A stretch of 64,000 nucleotides of DNA, from the NCBI GenBank assembly GCA_019420905.1, contig JAHZGH010000001.1, forward strand, positions 1 to 64,000, in the 5' to 3' direction. This DNA comes from Succinivibrionaceae bacterium. GTDB taxonomy: Bacteria > Pseudomonadota > Gammaproteobacteria > Enterobacterales > Succinivibrionaceae. The position numbers and the translations under genes are program-made. Every line of letters begins with the position of its first letter. Within the stretch, counting starts at the first letter, position 1. Shown piece by piece: positions 9,139 to 18,246 of this stretch. The notes beneath the pieces are model-generated. The model had not been told where the DNA came from. It did no database searches and worked only from the letters and a program-made list of their open reading frames with translations.

Positions 9139-10485
9139 TTAAGCAATGCGCTGCAATTTAGCCATATAGAAGCCATCTGTTCCTGAAGAAGGCATTAAAT
9201 GCTTGTCTTCAATAAGTTTGAATTTATCTCCATGGCGGGATAGGAACAATTCGATTTGCTTTTCGTTTTCTGAAGGCAAGATTGAGCAGGTAGAATAGAC
9301 TATAATGCCGCCAATTTTTGCCATCTTAGAATAGCGTTCTAAAATTTCTTGCTGAGTTTTGCGAATTTCAGCTAGACGTTCGCGCCCATCACGCCATTTG
9401 CTATCAGGCATACGGCGAATAACGCCTATTCCTGAGCAGGGAGCATCGATTAAAACCTTATCGGCACTTTCATAAAGCCGTTTTATAACCTTGGTGCTAT
9501 CAATAACTCGAGGTTCAATATTGAAAGCTCCTGCGCGGCGAGCGCGGTGCTTTAAGTCTTGAAGCTTCCAAAATTCAGTATCAGTTGCAATAATGGTTCC
9601 GCGCCCTTCCATTAGAGCGGCAAGATGCAGAGTTTTACCGCCAGAGCCTGAGCATGCATCTATTACGCGTTCTCCAGCCTTAGGATCTAAAAAGGCGCCA
9701 ATTAACTGAGATCCTACATCCTGCTGTTCAAAAAAGCCATTTTTAAAAGCTTGTGTTCTAAATAAAGCAGAATTAGATGTAACTTCTAAGGCGGTAGGAC
9801 AACCGGCTACCGGCTTGGTAACAACGCGTTCTTCAGATAAGGTATGAGCTAATTCATCGCGAGTGCATTTTAATGTATTAGCGCGAATAAAGCGTTTAGC
9901 CTCCTGACCTAATGCATAGCGTTCAGCTGGCCAGGCTTCCTTTAATTCTGCAGATCCTAATTCTTCTAACCAAATAGGGCATCCTTCAGATAAAAGTGGA
10001 TCTTGACGGGCTTGTTCCAAGCGTTTATTGATGCCGCGACGGTCAAATCCCTCTTCGCCATCAAGCTCAGGTAGAGGCCAATCCTTAGCAGCGCAATAAG
10101 AGAATACTAAACGTCCGACATGTCGTTCAAAATCAGATGGACGTTTTAAATTTGATACATAGGCATAAAAAGACATATTACAGAACATGGCGTTAATCTG
10201 TCTGATTAAGAATCCTTGCTCTACTGGAGATAATTTTACTTTAGCAAACCAATAGGCATAGGATTTGTCTAAAGATTTATGTTTGACTATGGCATCATTT
10301 AAAATTGATAAAACCAAACGCAATTGAAATTCAGAAAAACCTTTACGGCGTATTTGAGTTTCATGCTGTTTGGGATCTGTAAAATGAGCTTCGAGGCGTT
10401 GTTTTGGATCGCGTGTGTAGGAACGGGAGTGGTTTTGTTTAAAATTACGGTTGCGATTAGGCCGTGAAGATTGCTTTTGATCCAT
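9139..10485 (-). CDS. RsmB/NOP-family rRNA (cytosine-5) methyltransferase
   Basis: SAM-dependent RNA m5C methyltransferase of the RsmB/NOP2/Sun family, 448 residues. A basic, Asn/Arg-rich tail (1-35) is followed by a helical N-terminal domain (about 45-170) like that of RsmB. The catalytic Rossmann domain shows the SAM loop DACSGSGGKTLHL near 277-289, DAPCSGIG near 345 with one conserved cysteine, and YSTCSI near 398 with the second. The PUA-like C-terminus of RsmF is absent, which fits an RsmB-type enzyme better, but the exact target cytosine cannot be read from sequence. It is a single gene with its own terminator. Confidence 0.85.
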   Translation of the reverse strand: MDQKQSSRPNRNRNFKQNHSRSYTRDPKQRLEAHFTDPKQHETQIRRKGFSEFQLRLVLSILNDAIVKHKSLDKSYAYWFAKVKLSPVEQGFLIRQINAMFCNMSFYAYVSNLKRPSDFERHVGRLVFSYCAAKDWPLPELDGEEGFDRRGINKRLEQARQDPLLSEGCPIWLEELGSAELKEAWPAERYALGQEAKRFIRANTLKCTRDELAHTLSEERVVTKPVAGCPTALEVTSNSALFRTQAFKNGFFEQQDVGSQLIGAFLDPKAGERVIDACSGSGGKTLHLAALMEGRGTIIATDTEFWKLQDLKHRARRAGAFNIEPRVIDSTKVIKRLYESADKVLIDAPCSGIGVIRRMPDSKWRDGRERLAEIRKTQQEILERYSKMAKIGGIIVYSTCSILPSENEKQIELFLSRHGDKFKLIEDKHLMPSSGTDGFYMAKLQRIA

Positions 10486-11321
10486 AGATTCCTCTTATTA
10501 TCGGGGTAACCGAAAGTTTTTTAATTCAGTATTCAGCTTGTTTTCGTGAAAATCCTGCACAATTTATCCGTATACGCCTGTTTTTTTGTGAATATTAGGG
10601 CAATAACGGTTCCAATAAAGCTTGGATTTTAAATTTAATTTTTCAGTAAATAATGAGCAATTGTGCTTATTATTTTGCTGATTTCCCTTTATTTATCAGC
10701 ATCTTTAAATTAATTTTAATATCTTAAGGTAAAGAGCTTTTTTAGATAAAGGCGTCTGTGTTTTTTTATTACTAAGAAATAGGAATGTATTTTCTCTCCT
10801 ATAAGACAGCTTGCTATAGCTAAATTTTGCATGCAAGTGTATATATTTCTTTTCTATAGGGCAAGGCCTAAAGCTTTAGTATTTCTTCAAGCGAAATTAA
10901 ATAACCATAAAATTTAATAGACACCATGTTTTAGAGGCAACCTATTATTTTTATCTTAGGCACAATTATTTTTATTTAAATTTATGTCTATAATTTATAG
11001 TTAGCTTTAAGACATGTTTAATAAAATAAAAATAAAGCTTTTTACTAAATATTTGACCTCAAGCAGATGCTTCCTGTAAATATTTTTTAATTTGACTCTT
11101 AAAGTTATAGTTCTCTTATTATATTAATAATCTAAAAAAATTTTGCTGTAGTTCTTATGAAAATCTTAGTCTTTGATATCTTCTGCTTATAATTTAAGGC
11201 TTATTTACAGGAAATAAAAACTATGCCTTTTGCTAAAGCTTAACATATTTGTTTTGAAAAACTTTGCTTATTTAGTAGTAAATAAGCATGATCGCTGCAA
11301 TTTTAGGCATAGTTCTAATTT
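10486..11321. other. 836-base gene-free stretch
   Basis: Very AT-rich DNA between the methyltransferase and alaA with no convincing ORF on either strand and no RNA gene that I recognise. It holds a 12-bp palindrome CTAAAGCTTTAG at 10868-10879 and the nested inverted repeats listed at 11219-11314. The start of the methyltransferase message must lie within its left end. Confidence 0.6.
11219..11314. repeat. Nested inverted repeats downstream of alaA
   Basis: An outer perfect 10-bp inverted repeat (AACTATGCCT at 11219-11228, AGGCATAGTT at 11305-11314) encloses a second hairpin of 9 bp with loop GTAG (GCTTATTTA / TAAATAAGC, 11266-11287). It lies 8 bases after the alaA stop. It may be a terminator-like 3' structure, a small RNA, or the terminal repeats of a roughly 96-base miniature element. 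Confidence 0.45.
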
Positions 11322-12542
11322 TTATTGTCTGTAAGTCTTTAAGAAATGTTCTAAACGATCACAAGCATCATTGATGATATCAACGGATGGCAAGAATACC
11401 ATTCTAAAATGATTAGGCTCAGGCCAATTAAAACCGGTACCTTGAACAATTAACATTTTCTCAGCACGTAATAAGTCTAAGGCGAATTTCTGGTCATCTT
11501 TGATATTAAATTTCTTGTCAAGCTTAGGGAACATATATAGTGCTCCGTTAGGCTTAACTACGCTTATGCCATCTATAGCAGACAGACGCTCATACATGGC
11601 TTGTCTTTGTGTATATAGTCTGCCACCAGGGATGATTAGTTCATTGATGCTCTGGTAACCGCCTAAAGCAGTCTGAATCGCATGTTGTAATGGAACATTA
11701 GCGCATAATCGCATGGCCATCATCATTTTTATGCCGTCAATGAAGCCTTTATTACGCTTAGCAGGGCCTGTGATCATCATCCAGCCTTGGCGGAAACCGC
11801 AGGCTCTATATACCTTAGATAAACCATTATATGTAACTATGGTAATATCATCAGCTAAGGTACAAATACTGCGATGAGCAACATCATCGTAGAGAATTTT
11901 GTCGTAAATTTCATCGGCGAATATGACAAGATTATTTTGGCGAGCAAATTCTACGATTTCCTGTAAAACAGGAGTCGGATAAACAGCTCCGGTTGGATTG
12001 TTAGGATTGATTAATACAATACCTACGGTACGAGAGGAGAGTTTCTTTTTCATATCCTCTAAATCAGGGTACCAGTTAGATTGTTCATCACAAATATAAT
12101 GAACAGCGCGTCCTCCAGCTAAGTTGATAGCAGCTGTCCATAAAGGATAGTCAGGAGCAGGGACTAAAACTTCATCACCATTATTTAATAAGGAATTCAT
12201 TGTCATGGTGATAAGCTCAGATACGCCGTTGCCAATAAAGATATCATCAGCATCAACATTTTTTAATCCTTTTTGCTGATAGTACTGAGCAATAGCTTTA
12301 CGGGCTGGGAAAATACCATTAGATTCACAATAGCCTTGAGAATTCGGTAAATTACGGATTACATCACGTACTACTTCCTCAGGAGCTTCAAACCCAAAGG
12401 GTGCGGTATTGCCTATATTGAGCTTTAAAATGCGTTGGCCTTCTTCTTCCATACGCAAAGCTTCTTGATGAATTTTACCGCGAATGTCATAACAGACATT
12501 GTCGAGCTTATGTGATTTTTGCAGTAATTTCATAAATTGCAA
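11322..12542 (-). CDS. alaA: Alanine transaminase AlaA (PLP aminotransferase)
   Basis: Class I PLP-dependent aminotransferase, 406 residues, full length. It follows E. coli AlaA closely: SHKLDNVCYDIRG near the start, LKLNIGNTAPFGFEAPEE, then IGNGVSELI, PAPDYPLWTAA and INPNNPTGAVYP. The PLP region FADEIYDKILYD and NGLSKVYRACGFRQGW contain the Schiff-base lysine (in SKVYR). AlaA makes alanine from pyruvate and glutamate and is the main alanine-forming enzyme in E. coli. It stands alone, between the gene-free stretch and dacB. Confidence 0.93.
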   Translation of the reverse strand: MQFMKLLQKSHKLDNVCYDIRGKIHQEALRMEEEGQRILKLNIGNTAPFGFEAPEEVVRDVIRNLPNSQGYCESNGIFPARKAIAQYYQQKGLKNVDADDIFIGNGVSELITMTMNSLLNNGDEVLVPAPDYPLWTAAINLAGGRAVHYICDEQSNWYPDLEDMKKKLSSRTVGIVLINPNNPTGAVYPTPVLQEIVEFARQNNLVIFADEIYDKILYDDVAHRSICTLADDITIVTYNGLSKVYRACGFRQGWMMITGPAKRNKGFIDGIKMMMAMRLCANVPLQHAIQTALGGYQSINELIIPGGRLYTQRQAMYERLSAIDGISVVKPNGALYMFPKLDKKFNIKDDQKFALDLLRAEKMLIVQGTGFNWPEPNHFRMVFLPSVDIINDACDRLEHFLKTYRQ

Positions 12543-12600
12543 CCTGTTTATCCTGCTATTTATAGATGATTTATTTTAACACCTATAAATATAACTAATA

Positions 12601-14094
12601 TTATTTGAAGTCACGTCCCATAACTTTTTCATTATAGATTTGTTCTAAAACATAACGTTCATACCCTAAGTGTGGTGAAGCCATACGACGATATTTCACC
12701 ATATCTCGAGTTTTTTGATCGTAGTTTAAAGCTCCAGTATATATAACAAAGCTTACACGTTTACCTGATTTTGTGGTAATAAAACCCATTAAATTAGAGA
12801 CATTCTGCAAAGTGCCTGTTTTAGCAGTTACATTCTTTGCTAAAGGCGGCTGAGAAGTAGATGCTCGCCAATGCATAGAACCTGATACGCCGGCTACAGG
12901 TAAAAGTTCAATAAAATGAAGTTTATCATCATTATGGTTAATATACTCCAAAATATTGAGCATGATATGAGGAGAGACAATATTATGTGGCGATAAACCT
13001 GAGCCATCAACAAAATAGGCATGTTCTAAATCAATATTGGCATATTTTGCTAATATTGAGCGTATTGCAGCAGAGGTGCGCTGATAAGTTGCTGGCAGCT
13101 TGTAATATTCGTAAGCGATATTTTTTGCAATAGCATCTGCATAAAGATTGTTTGAGCGATAGAGCATATATTTTAATAGCTCTTTTAAAGGCTTTGATTC
13201 AATATAACCGAATGTTGCATAGTCATTGATACTTTCATGACTTATCTTAATACCATCAATTTGAATCTTTTTACGATTAAAGACAATATGTGTCCAGTCC
13301 ACAGCCCATTGTTCAGGATCTGATACAGCTAAGGATAAAGGCCAAGGCTTATTTTGCTTTTGGACTGGTACACAGCCTGAAATGCGGTAATGATTATTGC
13401 GATATAGATTAGTTTCAAGCTCGCAGTTAATGCCATATTTTTCAGGAGAGATCCCATAAGCTTCAGACTCAATAGAAATAGGTACGCCTTGTGGTACGGC
13501 TGAGGTTGATAATTTACCTATACCATGTGGCTGCAGGTTGGCAAAAGCACAGTTACGATTGATGATAGCTGCGCCGGCAGGGGCTGTAAAGCATACGGGA
13601 AGGTCATTCCAAGACCATCCTTGTCCTCGGCTTAAGCCGCCAAAACGACTTAAATCTAGGATTACTGAACCATTGATTTTTTTTACACCGGCATTAGATA
13701 AGCTTTGAACTAATGTTGCATAATCCTTCGATTTAAAACTTGGATCTCCTGTAAATTTTATCAAGATATTGCCATTTAAAACACCGCCTTCTCCTAAGCG
13801 CAAAGTACCATCTTGATTTAAGCTTTGAGGAGGAACTTCCAAAAGAGTTTTTAAAGTATAGTCTTGCCCTAAATATAAGACAGCTGCTAAAGCGGTAACA
13901 ACTTTGAGAGTTGATGCCGGCTGCATAAAAGTATCGATATTTTTACCGTATATTTGTTGGCTATTAGGCAGAGTATAGGCAACGCCTATTTGGGTACCTT
14001 CAAGTGGAGTACTTTTAGCCGGGATGGCATAAGCATGAGTATTTATGATTAGGATTAAGGCTGTTAGGGCAATTTGTAAAGATTTTTTTATCAT
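12601..14094 (-). CDS. dacB: D-alanyl-D-alanine carboxypeptidase/endopeptidase PBP4
   Basis: Periplasmic penicillin-binding protein of the S13 family, trimming and cutting peptidoglycan crosslinks. At 497 residues it has family length. An N-terminal signal peptide ends after about 23 residues (hydrophobic core, then AYA). All three active-site motifs are seen: SxxK as STLK near residue 62, SxN as SNN near 315, and KTG in TAKTGTLQNVSNLMG near 430. The domain inserted between the first two motifs, typical of S13, is present. It is 58 bases upstream of alaA on the same strand. Confidence 0.93.
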   Translation of the reverse strand: MIKKSLQIALTALILIINTHAYAIPAKSTPLEGTQIGVAYTLPNSQQIYGKNIDTFMQPASTLKVVTALAAVLYLGQDYTLKTLLEVPPQSLNQDGTLRLGEGGVLNGNILIKFTGDPSFKSKDYATLVQSLSNAGVKKINGSVILDLSRFGGLSRGQGWSWNDLPVCFTAPAGAAIINRNCAFANLQPHGIGKLSTSAVPQGVPISIESEAYGISPEKYGINCELETNLYRNNHYRISGCVPVQKQNKPWPLSLAVSDPEQWAVDWTHIVFNRKKIQIDGIKISHESINDYATFGYIESKPLKELLKYMLYRSNNLYADAIAKNIAYEYYKLPATYQRTSAAIRSILAKYANIDLEHAYFVDGSGLSPHNIVSPHIMLNILEYINHNDDKLHFIELLPVAGVSGSMHWRASTSQPPLAKNVTAKTGTLQNVSNLMGFITTKSGKRVSFVIYTGALNYDQKTRDMVKYRRMASPHLGYERYVLEQIYNEKVMGRDFK

Positions 14095-14258
14095 TTTTAA
14101 GGATTTTACAATTATATAAAAAACAGAAGCAATTATACTGGTTTTTATCTAGCATAATGCTTTGTATTTTTAGAAAAATTAAGAAAAAAAGTAAATTTTA
14201 TATCTTATAAGCTTAAACTTTATATGCTTATGCGTTATGCATAGATCATCGGCACTAT

Positions 14259-14288
14259 TTGAGATTGTGATAGAATCATTAGTAATAT
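14259..14288 (+). promoter_or_regulatory. Possible fabV promoter
   Basis: TTGAGA (14259-14264) and TAATAT (14283-14288) are spaced by 18 bases, about 46 bases before the fabV start codon. This is a reasonable sigma-70 match, though AT-rich DNA offers chance matches. Confidence 0.4.
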
Positions 14289-14334
14289 AGAAAGTGAAAT
14301 TTCTATAACGGAAATTTTTTAGTGGAGTTTCTTT

Positions 14335-15534
14335 ATGATCATCGAACCTAAGGTACGCGGTTTTATCTGTGTCACCACTCATCCTACAGGCTGTGACCTT
14401 AATGTCAAGCATCAAATTGAGTATGTTAAATCTCAGGGAAAAATTGAAAATGGGCCGAAAAAGGTTTTAGTAATTGGCGCTTCAACCGGTTACGGTTTAG
14501 CCTCTCGCATCAGTGCAGCTTTTGGCAGCGGCGCTGCTACATTAGGTGTTTTCTTTGAGAAGCCTGGTACAGAAAAACGTCCTGGTACTGCAGGTTGGTA
14601 CAATACTGTAGCTTTTACTAAATATGCATCTGAAGCTGGTCTTTATGCAAAGAATATCAATGCTGATGCTTTCTCAGATGAATGCCGACAGAAGACTATC
14701 GAGACTATTAAGTCTGACCTAGGTCAGGTTGATATGGTAGTTTATTCTTTGGCTGCTCCTGTACGTAAGATGCCAAAGACAGGTGAGGTAGTGCGTTCAT
14801 CTTTAAAGCCGATTGGTAAGGCTTATACTTCCACTGCTATTGATACTAATAAAAATGAAATTATTACAGCAACTTTAGAGCCGGCTTCTGATGAGGAAAT
14901 TGCTAATACTGTCAAGGTAATGGGCGGACAGGATTGGGAGTTATGGATTGAAGCTTTAGCTTCGGCTGGTGTCTTAGCTGAGGGCTGCAAGACTGTAGCT
15001 TATAGCTATATTGGCACAGAGATTACCTGGCCGATTTACTGGCATGGTGCTTTAGGCAAAGCAAAAGAAGACTTAGATAGAGCCGCTGTTGCCAATCGTG
15101 AGCGTTTAGCTTCTTTACATGGAGATGCTCGTGTAGCAGTATTGAAGTCAGTAGTCACTCAGGCTTCATCAGCGATACCTGTAATGCCTTTATATATCTC
15201 TTTGTGCTTTAAGGTTATGCGTGAACAAGGTATTTATGAATCCGTAATTGCTCATATTTTCCGTATGTTTAGCGATGCGCTTTATGGCAGTAAGGCTGAA
15301 ATTGACGATCAGGGACGTGTCCGTATGGATAGCTGGGAATTGCGCGACAGCGTGCAAAATAAATGCAAAGAGTTATGGCCGCAAGTCACTACTGAAAATC
15401 TTTCGGAGATCAGTGATTATGCTGACTATAAATTACAGTTCCTGCAGTTATTTGGATTTAATATAGAAGGCGTTGATTATAGTTTGGATGTAAATCCTGA
15501 CGTTAAGATGGATAATTTAATCAGCTTAATTTAA
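14335..15534 (+). CDS. fabV: trans-2-enoyl-ACP/CoA reductase FabV
   Basis: NADH-dependent enoyl reductase of the last step of the fatty-acid elongation cycle, a triclosan-insensitive alternative to FabI. At 399 residues it has family length. It begins with MIIEPKVRGFICVTTHPTGC, the characteristic FabV N-terminus, has the nucleotide loop VIGASTGYGLASR near 49 and the catalytic Tyr-x8-Lys motif spanning YIGTEITWPIYWHGALGKAK near 225-245. GTGGAG upstream supports the ATG at 14335. It is a single gene with a promoter-like element before it and a terminator after it. Confidence 0.96.
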   Translation: MIIEPKVRGFICVTTHPTGCDLNVKHQIEYVKSQGKIENGPKKVLVIGASTGYGLASRISAAFGSGAATLGVFFEKPGTEKRPGTAGWYNTVAFTKYASEAGLYAKNINADAFSDECRQKTIETIKSDLGQVDMVVYSLAAPVRKMPKTGEVVRSSLKPIGKAYTSTAIDTNKNEIITATLEPASDEEIANTVKVMGGQDWELWIEALASAGVLAEGCKTVAYSYIGTEITWPIYWHGALGKAKEDLDRAAVANRERLASLHGDARVAVLKSVVTQASSAIPVMPLYISLCFKVMREQGIYESVIAHIFRMFSDALYGSKAEIDDQGRVRMDSWELRDSVQNKCKELWPQVTTENLSEISDYADYKLQFLQLFGFNIEGVDYSLDVNPDVKMDNLISLI

Positions 15535-15551
15535 GAAATAATCTTTAAATT

Positions 15552-15577
15552 AAAGGCCTGTTTCTGCAGGCCTTTTT
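15552..15577. terminator. Terminator after fabV
   Basis: A 9-bp stem (AAAGGCCTG / CAGGCCTTT) with a 6-base loop and a T run on the plus strand. An A run on the other side means it could also act for leftward folD transcripts. Confidence 0.85.
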
Positions 15578-15642
15578 AGTTTAGTGACTTATGTTTTAAT
15601 AAGATATTATAAATATATAGCGGTAAAGAATATATTTAAAAT

Positions 15643-16506
15643 TTATCTTATATGGCTTTCATAAGCTGTTAAGGTGTTTTGCATTAAAGTTGCAATAGTC
15701 ATGGGGCCGACACCGCCTGGAACTGGAGTTATATAGCCTACATGACCAACTGCGCTGTCAAAATCAACGTCTCCGCAAAGTTTTCCATTTTCAAGGCGAT
15801 TTATGCCAACATCAATAACGCATGAACCGTCCTTAAACCAGGTTCCATCAATAAAGCGAGGCTTTCCTACGGCTACAACAGCAATATCAGCCTGCTTTAA
15901 CATGGCTTTAGTAGTTTCCATAGGAGTAAAGCGGTGTGTTACAGTAACGGTGCATCCTGCAAGCAGCAATTCTAGGGCCATCGGACGACCAACAATATTG
16001 GAAGCTCCTACAATTACGGCATTTTTACCTTTTAAATCTTTCCCTAAGGTTTTGTGCAGCATGGTCATGATTCCGTGAGGCGTGGCAGCACATATATAAG
16101 GTATACGCTGCACTAAACGTCCTACATTGTAAGGATGAAACCCGTCAACATCTTTAGAGGAACTTATGCGTTCAACTATTTCACTTTCTTTTAAATGCTC
16201 TGGTAAAGGAAATTGCACTAATATGCCGTCAACGCTATTGTCGTTATTGAGCTTATCGATAAGGGAATTGAGCTCGTTCTGTGTTATTGAGGCATCAAGT
16301 TCATAAGCTAAGGATTTAATACCGCAATCTTCGCAGGCTCTATGTTTATTGCGAACATAAATTTGTGATGCAGGATCAGATCCAACCAGAATTACAGCTA
16401 AAGCAGGACGGCGGTAGCCTTTTTTAACGTAATTTTCTACTTGTGCTTTAATCTCAGTACGAATATTAGTTGCAATAAGTTTGCCATCGATGAGTTGTGC
16501 TGTCAT
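15643..16506 (-). CDS. folD: Methylenetetrahydrofolate dehydrogenase/cyclohydrolase FolD
   Basis: Bifunctional enzyme of one-carbon metabolism interconverting 5,10-methylene-, methenyl- and 10-formyl-tetrahydrofolate. At 287 residues it has the usual length. Visible signatures: PALAVILVGSDPASQIYVRNK near 35-55 with the catalytic lysine, VDGILVQFPLPEHL near 95, KDVDGFHPYNVGRL near 119, VIVGASNIVGRPMA near 164 for NADP, and TPVPGGVGPMTIA near 260. It is 13 bases downstream of the TSUP permease gene on the same strand, so the two may share a transcript. Confidence 0.97.
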   Translation of the reverse strand: MTAQLIDGKLIATNIRTEIKAQVENYVKKGYRRPALAVILVGSDPASQIYVRNKHRACEDCGIKSLAYELDASITQNELNSLIDKLNNDNSVDGILVQFPLPEHLKESEIVERISSSKDVDGFHPYNVGRLVQRIPYICAATPHGIMTMLHKTLGKDLKGKNAVIVGASNIVGRPMALELLLAGCTVTVTHRFTPMETTKAMLKQADIAVVAVGKPRFIDGTWFKDGSCVIDVGINRLENGKLCGDVDFDSAVGHVGYITPVPGGVGPMTIATLMQNTLTAYESHIR

Positions 16507-16519
16507 GATTTCTCCAAAA

Positions 16520-17356
16520 TTAGTCTGTAATACCGCTGTAAAGCATACGTATACTGATTATAAACAAAGCAATAGCAAAAATACGTTTTAAGGTTAAAGG
16601 ACGAATATTTTTTCCGATATTTACACCCCAAGGTGCGCAAACATAGGAGATCGGAACTACACATATAGCAGCTAGGACATTCACAAGCCCAAAAGTACCT
16701 ATAGGAGCGCCATCAGGTGTTGAATTAGTAAGAAGCATCAATAAAGCTCCAGGAACGCATACAAATAAAGATACAGAAGAGGATGTTCCAACAGATTTAT
16801 GAGGTTCAACAGAGAAGGCATTTAAGACAGGAACGGTTAAAGTACCGCCGCCAATACCTAGCATTGAGGAGAAGCATGCAATGCAAAATGCAATTGCCTG
16901 TTGAATAGGGTTCGCAGGAAGATGATCAAATGTAGGCTTAGCTCCGGCCCTTAAAAGGGTGTTGATGGAATTTAGAAGCATGACTCCGCCAAAGAGTGCA
17001 GCTAGCCATTTTCCGCCGAAAAACTTTGAAGTCAAAATACCTACAATTACGCCAATAATCATAGCTACGGACCATCTTTTTATGATAGAGGTATCCGTAT
17101 TACCTTTTTTGTACTGTGATCTGGCAGCTGAAATAGAGGTAGGAATCATACATAAAAGAGATGTTCCTGTAGCTACTACCATTGCCGTATCTGGGGCAAT
17201 ATTAAAAAAATTAACGAATAATAAATAGAAACAAGGTACAAAAACGATGCCACCGCCAACGCCAAGAAGTCCGGCAAGAAATCCTGCAATAACACCGCAT
17301 ATTGCCAGTGAGAATATAGTAATACCTAATTCGGCATAGTTAATTCCAAAGATCAT
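16520..17356 (-). CDS. TauE/SafE (TSUP) family membrane transporter
   Basis: Integral membrane protein of the sulfite/sulfonate exporter superfamily, 278 residues, with about eight hydrophobic helices in two similar halves. The glycine motifs GLLGVGGGIVFVP (first half) and MLGIGGGTLTVPVL (second half) are diagnostic of the family. I use the ATG at 17356, which has GAGG 6 bases upstream, not the TTG at 17368 that overlaps this ribosome site. The substrate is unknown; members move organosulfur or related anions. The gene precedes folD with a 13-base gap. Confidence 0.85.
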   Translation of the reverse strand: MIFGINYAELGITIFSLAICGVIAGFLAGLLGVGGGIVFVPCFYLLFVNFFNIAPDTAMVVATGTSLLCMIPTSISAARSQYKKGNTDTSIIKRWSVAMIIGVIVGILTSKFFGGKWLAALFGGVMLLNSINTLLRAGAKPTFDHLPANPIQQAIAFCIACFSSMLGIGGGTLTVPVLNAFSVEPHKSVGTSSSVSLFVCVPGALLMLLTNSTPDGAPIGTFGLVNVLAAICVVPISYVCAPWGVNIGKNIRPLTLKRIFAIALFIISIRMLYSGITD

Positions 17357-17562
17357 AATCAACCTCAAAAAATTGAAAAGGCAAGAGGCATTTTATCAAA
17401 ATGAATTTTATTAGATTAAATTAAAAAAAAATAAAAGTTTTTTTATTTCAATATGATTATTATCATCGAAATTTATATTTTATAAAAATATATAAAAAAC
17501 AATATGTTATCCTTTATAAAGGAATAAAATTAAAAAAAATCAAAAAAATAAATAAAAAAATG

Positions 17563-17591
17563 TTGACGTGCTATAAGGACAAGTGTATCAT
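17563..17591 (+). promoter_or_regulatory. Promoter of the tRNA cluster
   Basis: TTGACG at 17563-17568 and TATCAT at 17586-17591, spaced by exactly 17 bases, lie 24 bases before the first tRNA. This is a strong sigma-70 match. Confidence 0.75.
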
Positions 17592-17615
17592 TACTCCTCG
17601 TTGAATTAAGGACAT

Positions 17616-17692
17616 CGGTGATTAGCGCAGTCCGGTAGCGCATCTCGTTCGGGACGAGGGGGTCGTAGGTTCGAATCCTATATCACCGACCA
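17616..17692 (+). tRNA. tRNA-Pro (anticodon CGG)
   Basis: 77 bases with a perfect acceptor stem CGGTGAT / ATCACCG, anticodon loop TTCGGGA (anticodon CGG) and encoded CCA. It closely resembles E. coli proK. First of four tRNAs probably made as one transcript. Confidence 0.97.
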
Positions 17693-17700
17693 CTTGTTTA

Positions 17701-17777
17701 GCGTCGTTAGCTCAGCTGGATAGAGCAACAGCCTTCTAAGCTGTGGGTCAGAGGTTCGACTCCTCTACGATGCGCCA
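17701..17777 (+). tRNA. tRNA-Arg (anticodon TCT)
   Basis: 77 bases, acceptor GCGTCGT / ACGATGC with one G-T pair, anticodon TCT in CTTCTAA, encoded CCA. It reads AGA and AGG codons, AGA being fairly common in this AT-rich genome. Confidence 0.97.
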
Positions 17778-17806
17778 AAACTAACGATAAAAATTCGATT
17801 CTCAAT

Positions 17807-17883
17807 GGTGGCTATAGCTCAGTTGGTAGAGTCCCGGATTGTGATTCCGGTTGTCGAGAGTTCGAGCCTCTCTAGCCACCCCA
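17807..17883 (+). tRNA. tRNA-His (anticodon GTG)
   Basis: Acceptor GTGGCTA / TAGCCAC, anticodon GTG in TTGTGAT, encoded CCA. I include the extra 5' G at position -1 (17807), which faces C73 and is the identity element of tRNA-His. Confidence 0.97.
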
Positions 17884-17915
17884 TCTCCTTCAAGTAAAAT
17901 TATATATAATCACGT

Positions 17916-17999
17916 GGGGAAGTGGCGAAATTGGTAGACGCACCAGATTTAGGTTCTGGCGCCTTCGGTATGTGGGTTCGAGTCCCATCTTCCCCACCA
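17916..17999 (+). tRNA. tRNA-Leu (anticodon TAG)
   Basis: 84 bases with acceptor GGGGAAG / CTTCCCC, anticodon TAG in TTTAGGT, the long variable arm of a class II tRNA (GCCTTCGGTAT) and encoded CCA. Last of the cluster. Confidence 0.96.
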
Positions 18000-18163
18000 A
18001 TCATCTCGTTAAAAGTATTTTTTACATCTTTTATTATCAGCATCTGTTAGTTTGATATCCTTTCTAATTGCTTATATATCAGGCTATTGTAAAAACAACA
18101 GATGTAAATAATTTGTTGATATATTTGTAAATTACAACTAGTTTTTTTTTTGCATATTGATTT

Positions 18164-18212
18164 AAAAACAGAAGCTCCGATAAAATTTTAAATCAATTTT
18201 GATCAGAGCTTT
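18164..18212 (-). terminator. Probable pheA terminator
   Basis: Downstream of pheA on the minus strand is an imperfect long stem (AAGCTC-GAT...ATC-GAGCTT with a wobble and mismatches) followed by a short T run. Confidence 0.6.
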
Positions 18213-18246
18213 ATTTATTAAATTTTATTTAATTTTTGCTATAAGC

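Noticed and set aside
10486..11321. A hidden stable RNA (tmRNA, 6S, RNase P or SRP RNA) in the empty stretch
   Set aside because: I found none of the conserved core motifs on either strand; only palindromes are visible.
14179..14415. 78-codon minus-strand ORF upstream of and overlapping fabV
   Set aside because: It covers the fabV promoter-like element and start codon, lacks a ribosome site and has no recognisable pattern.
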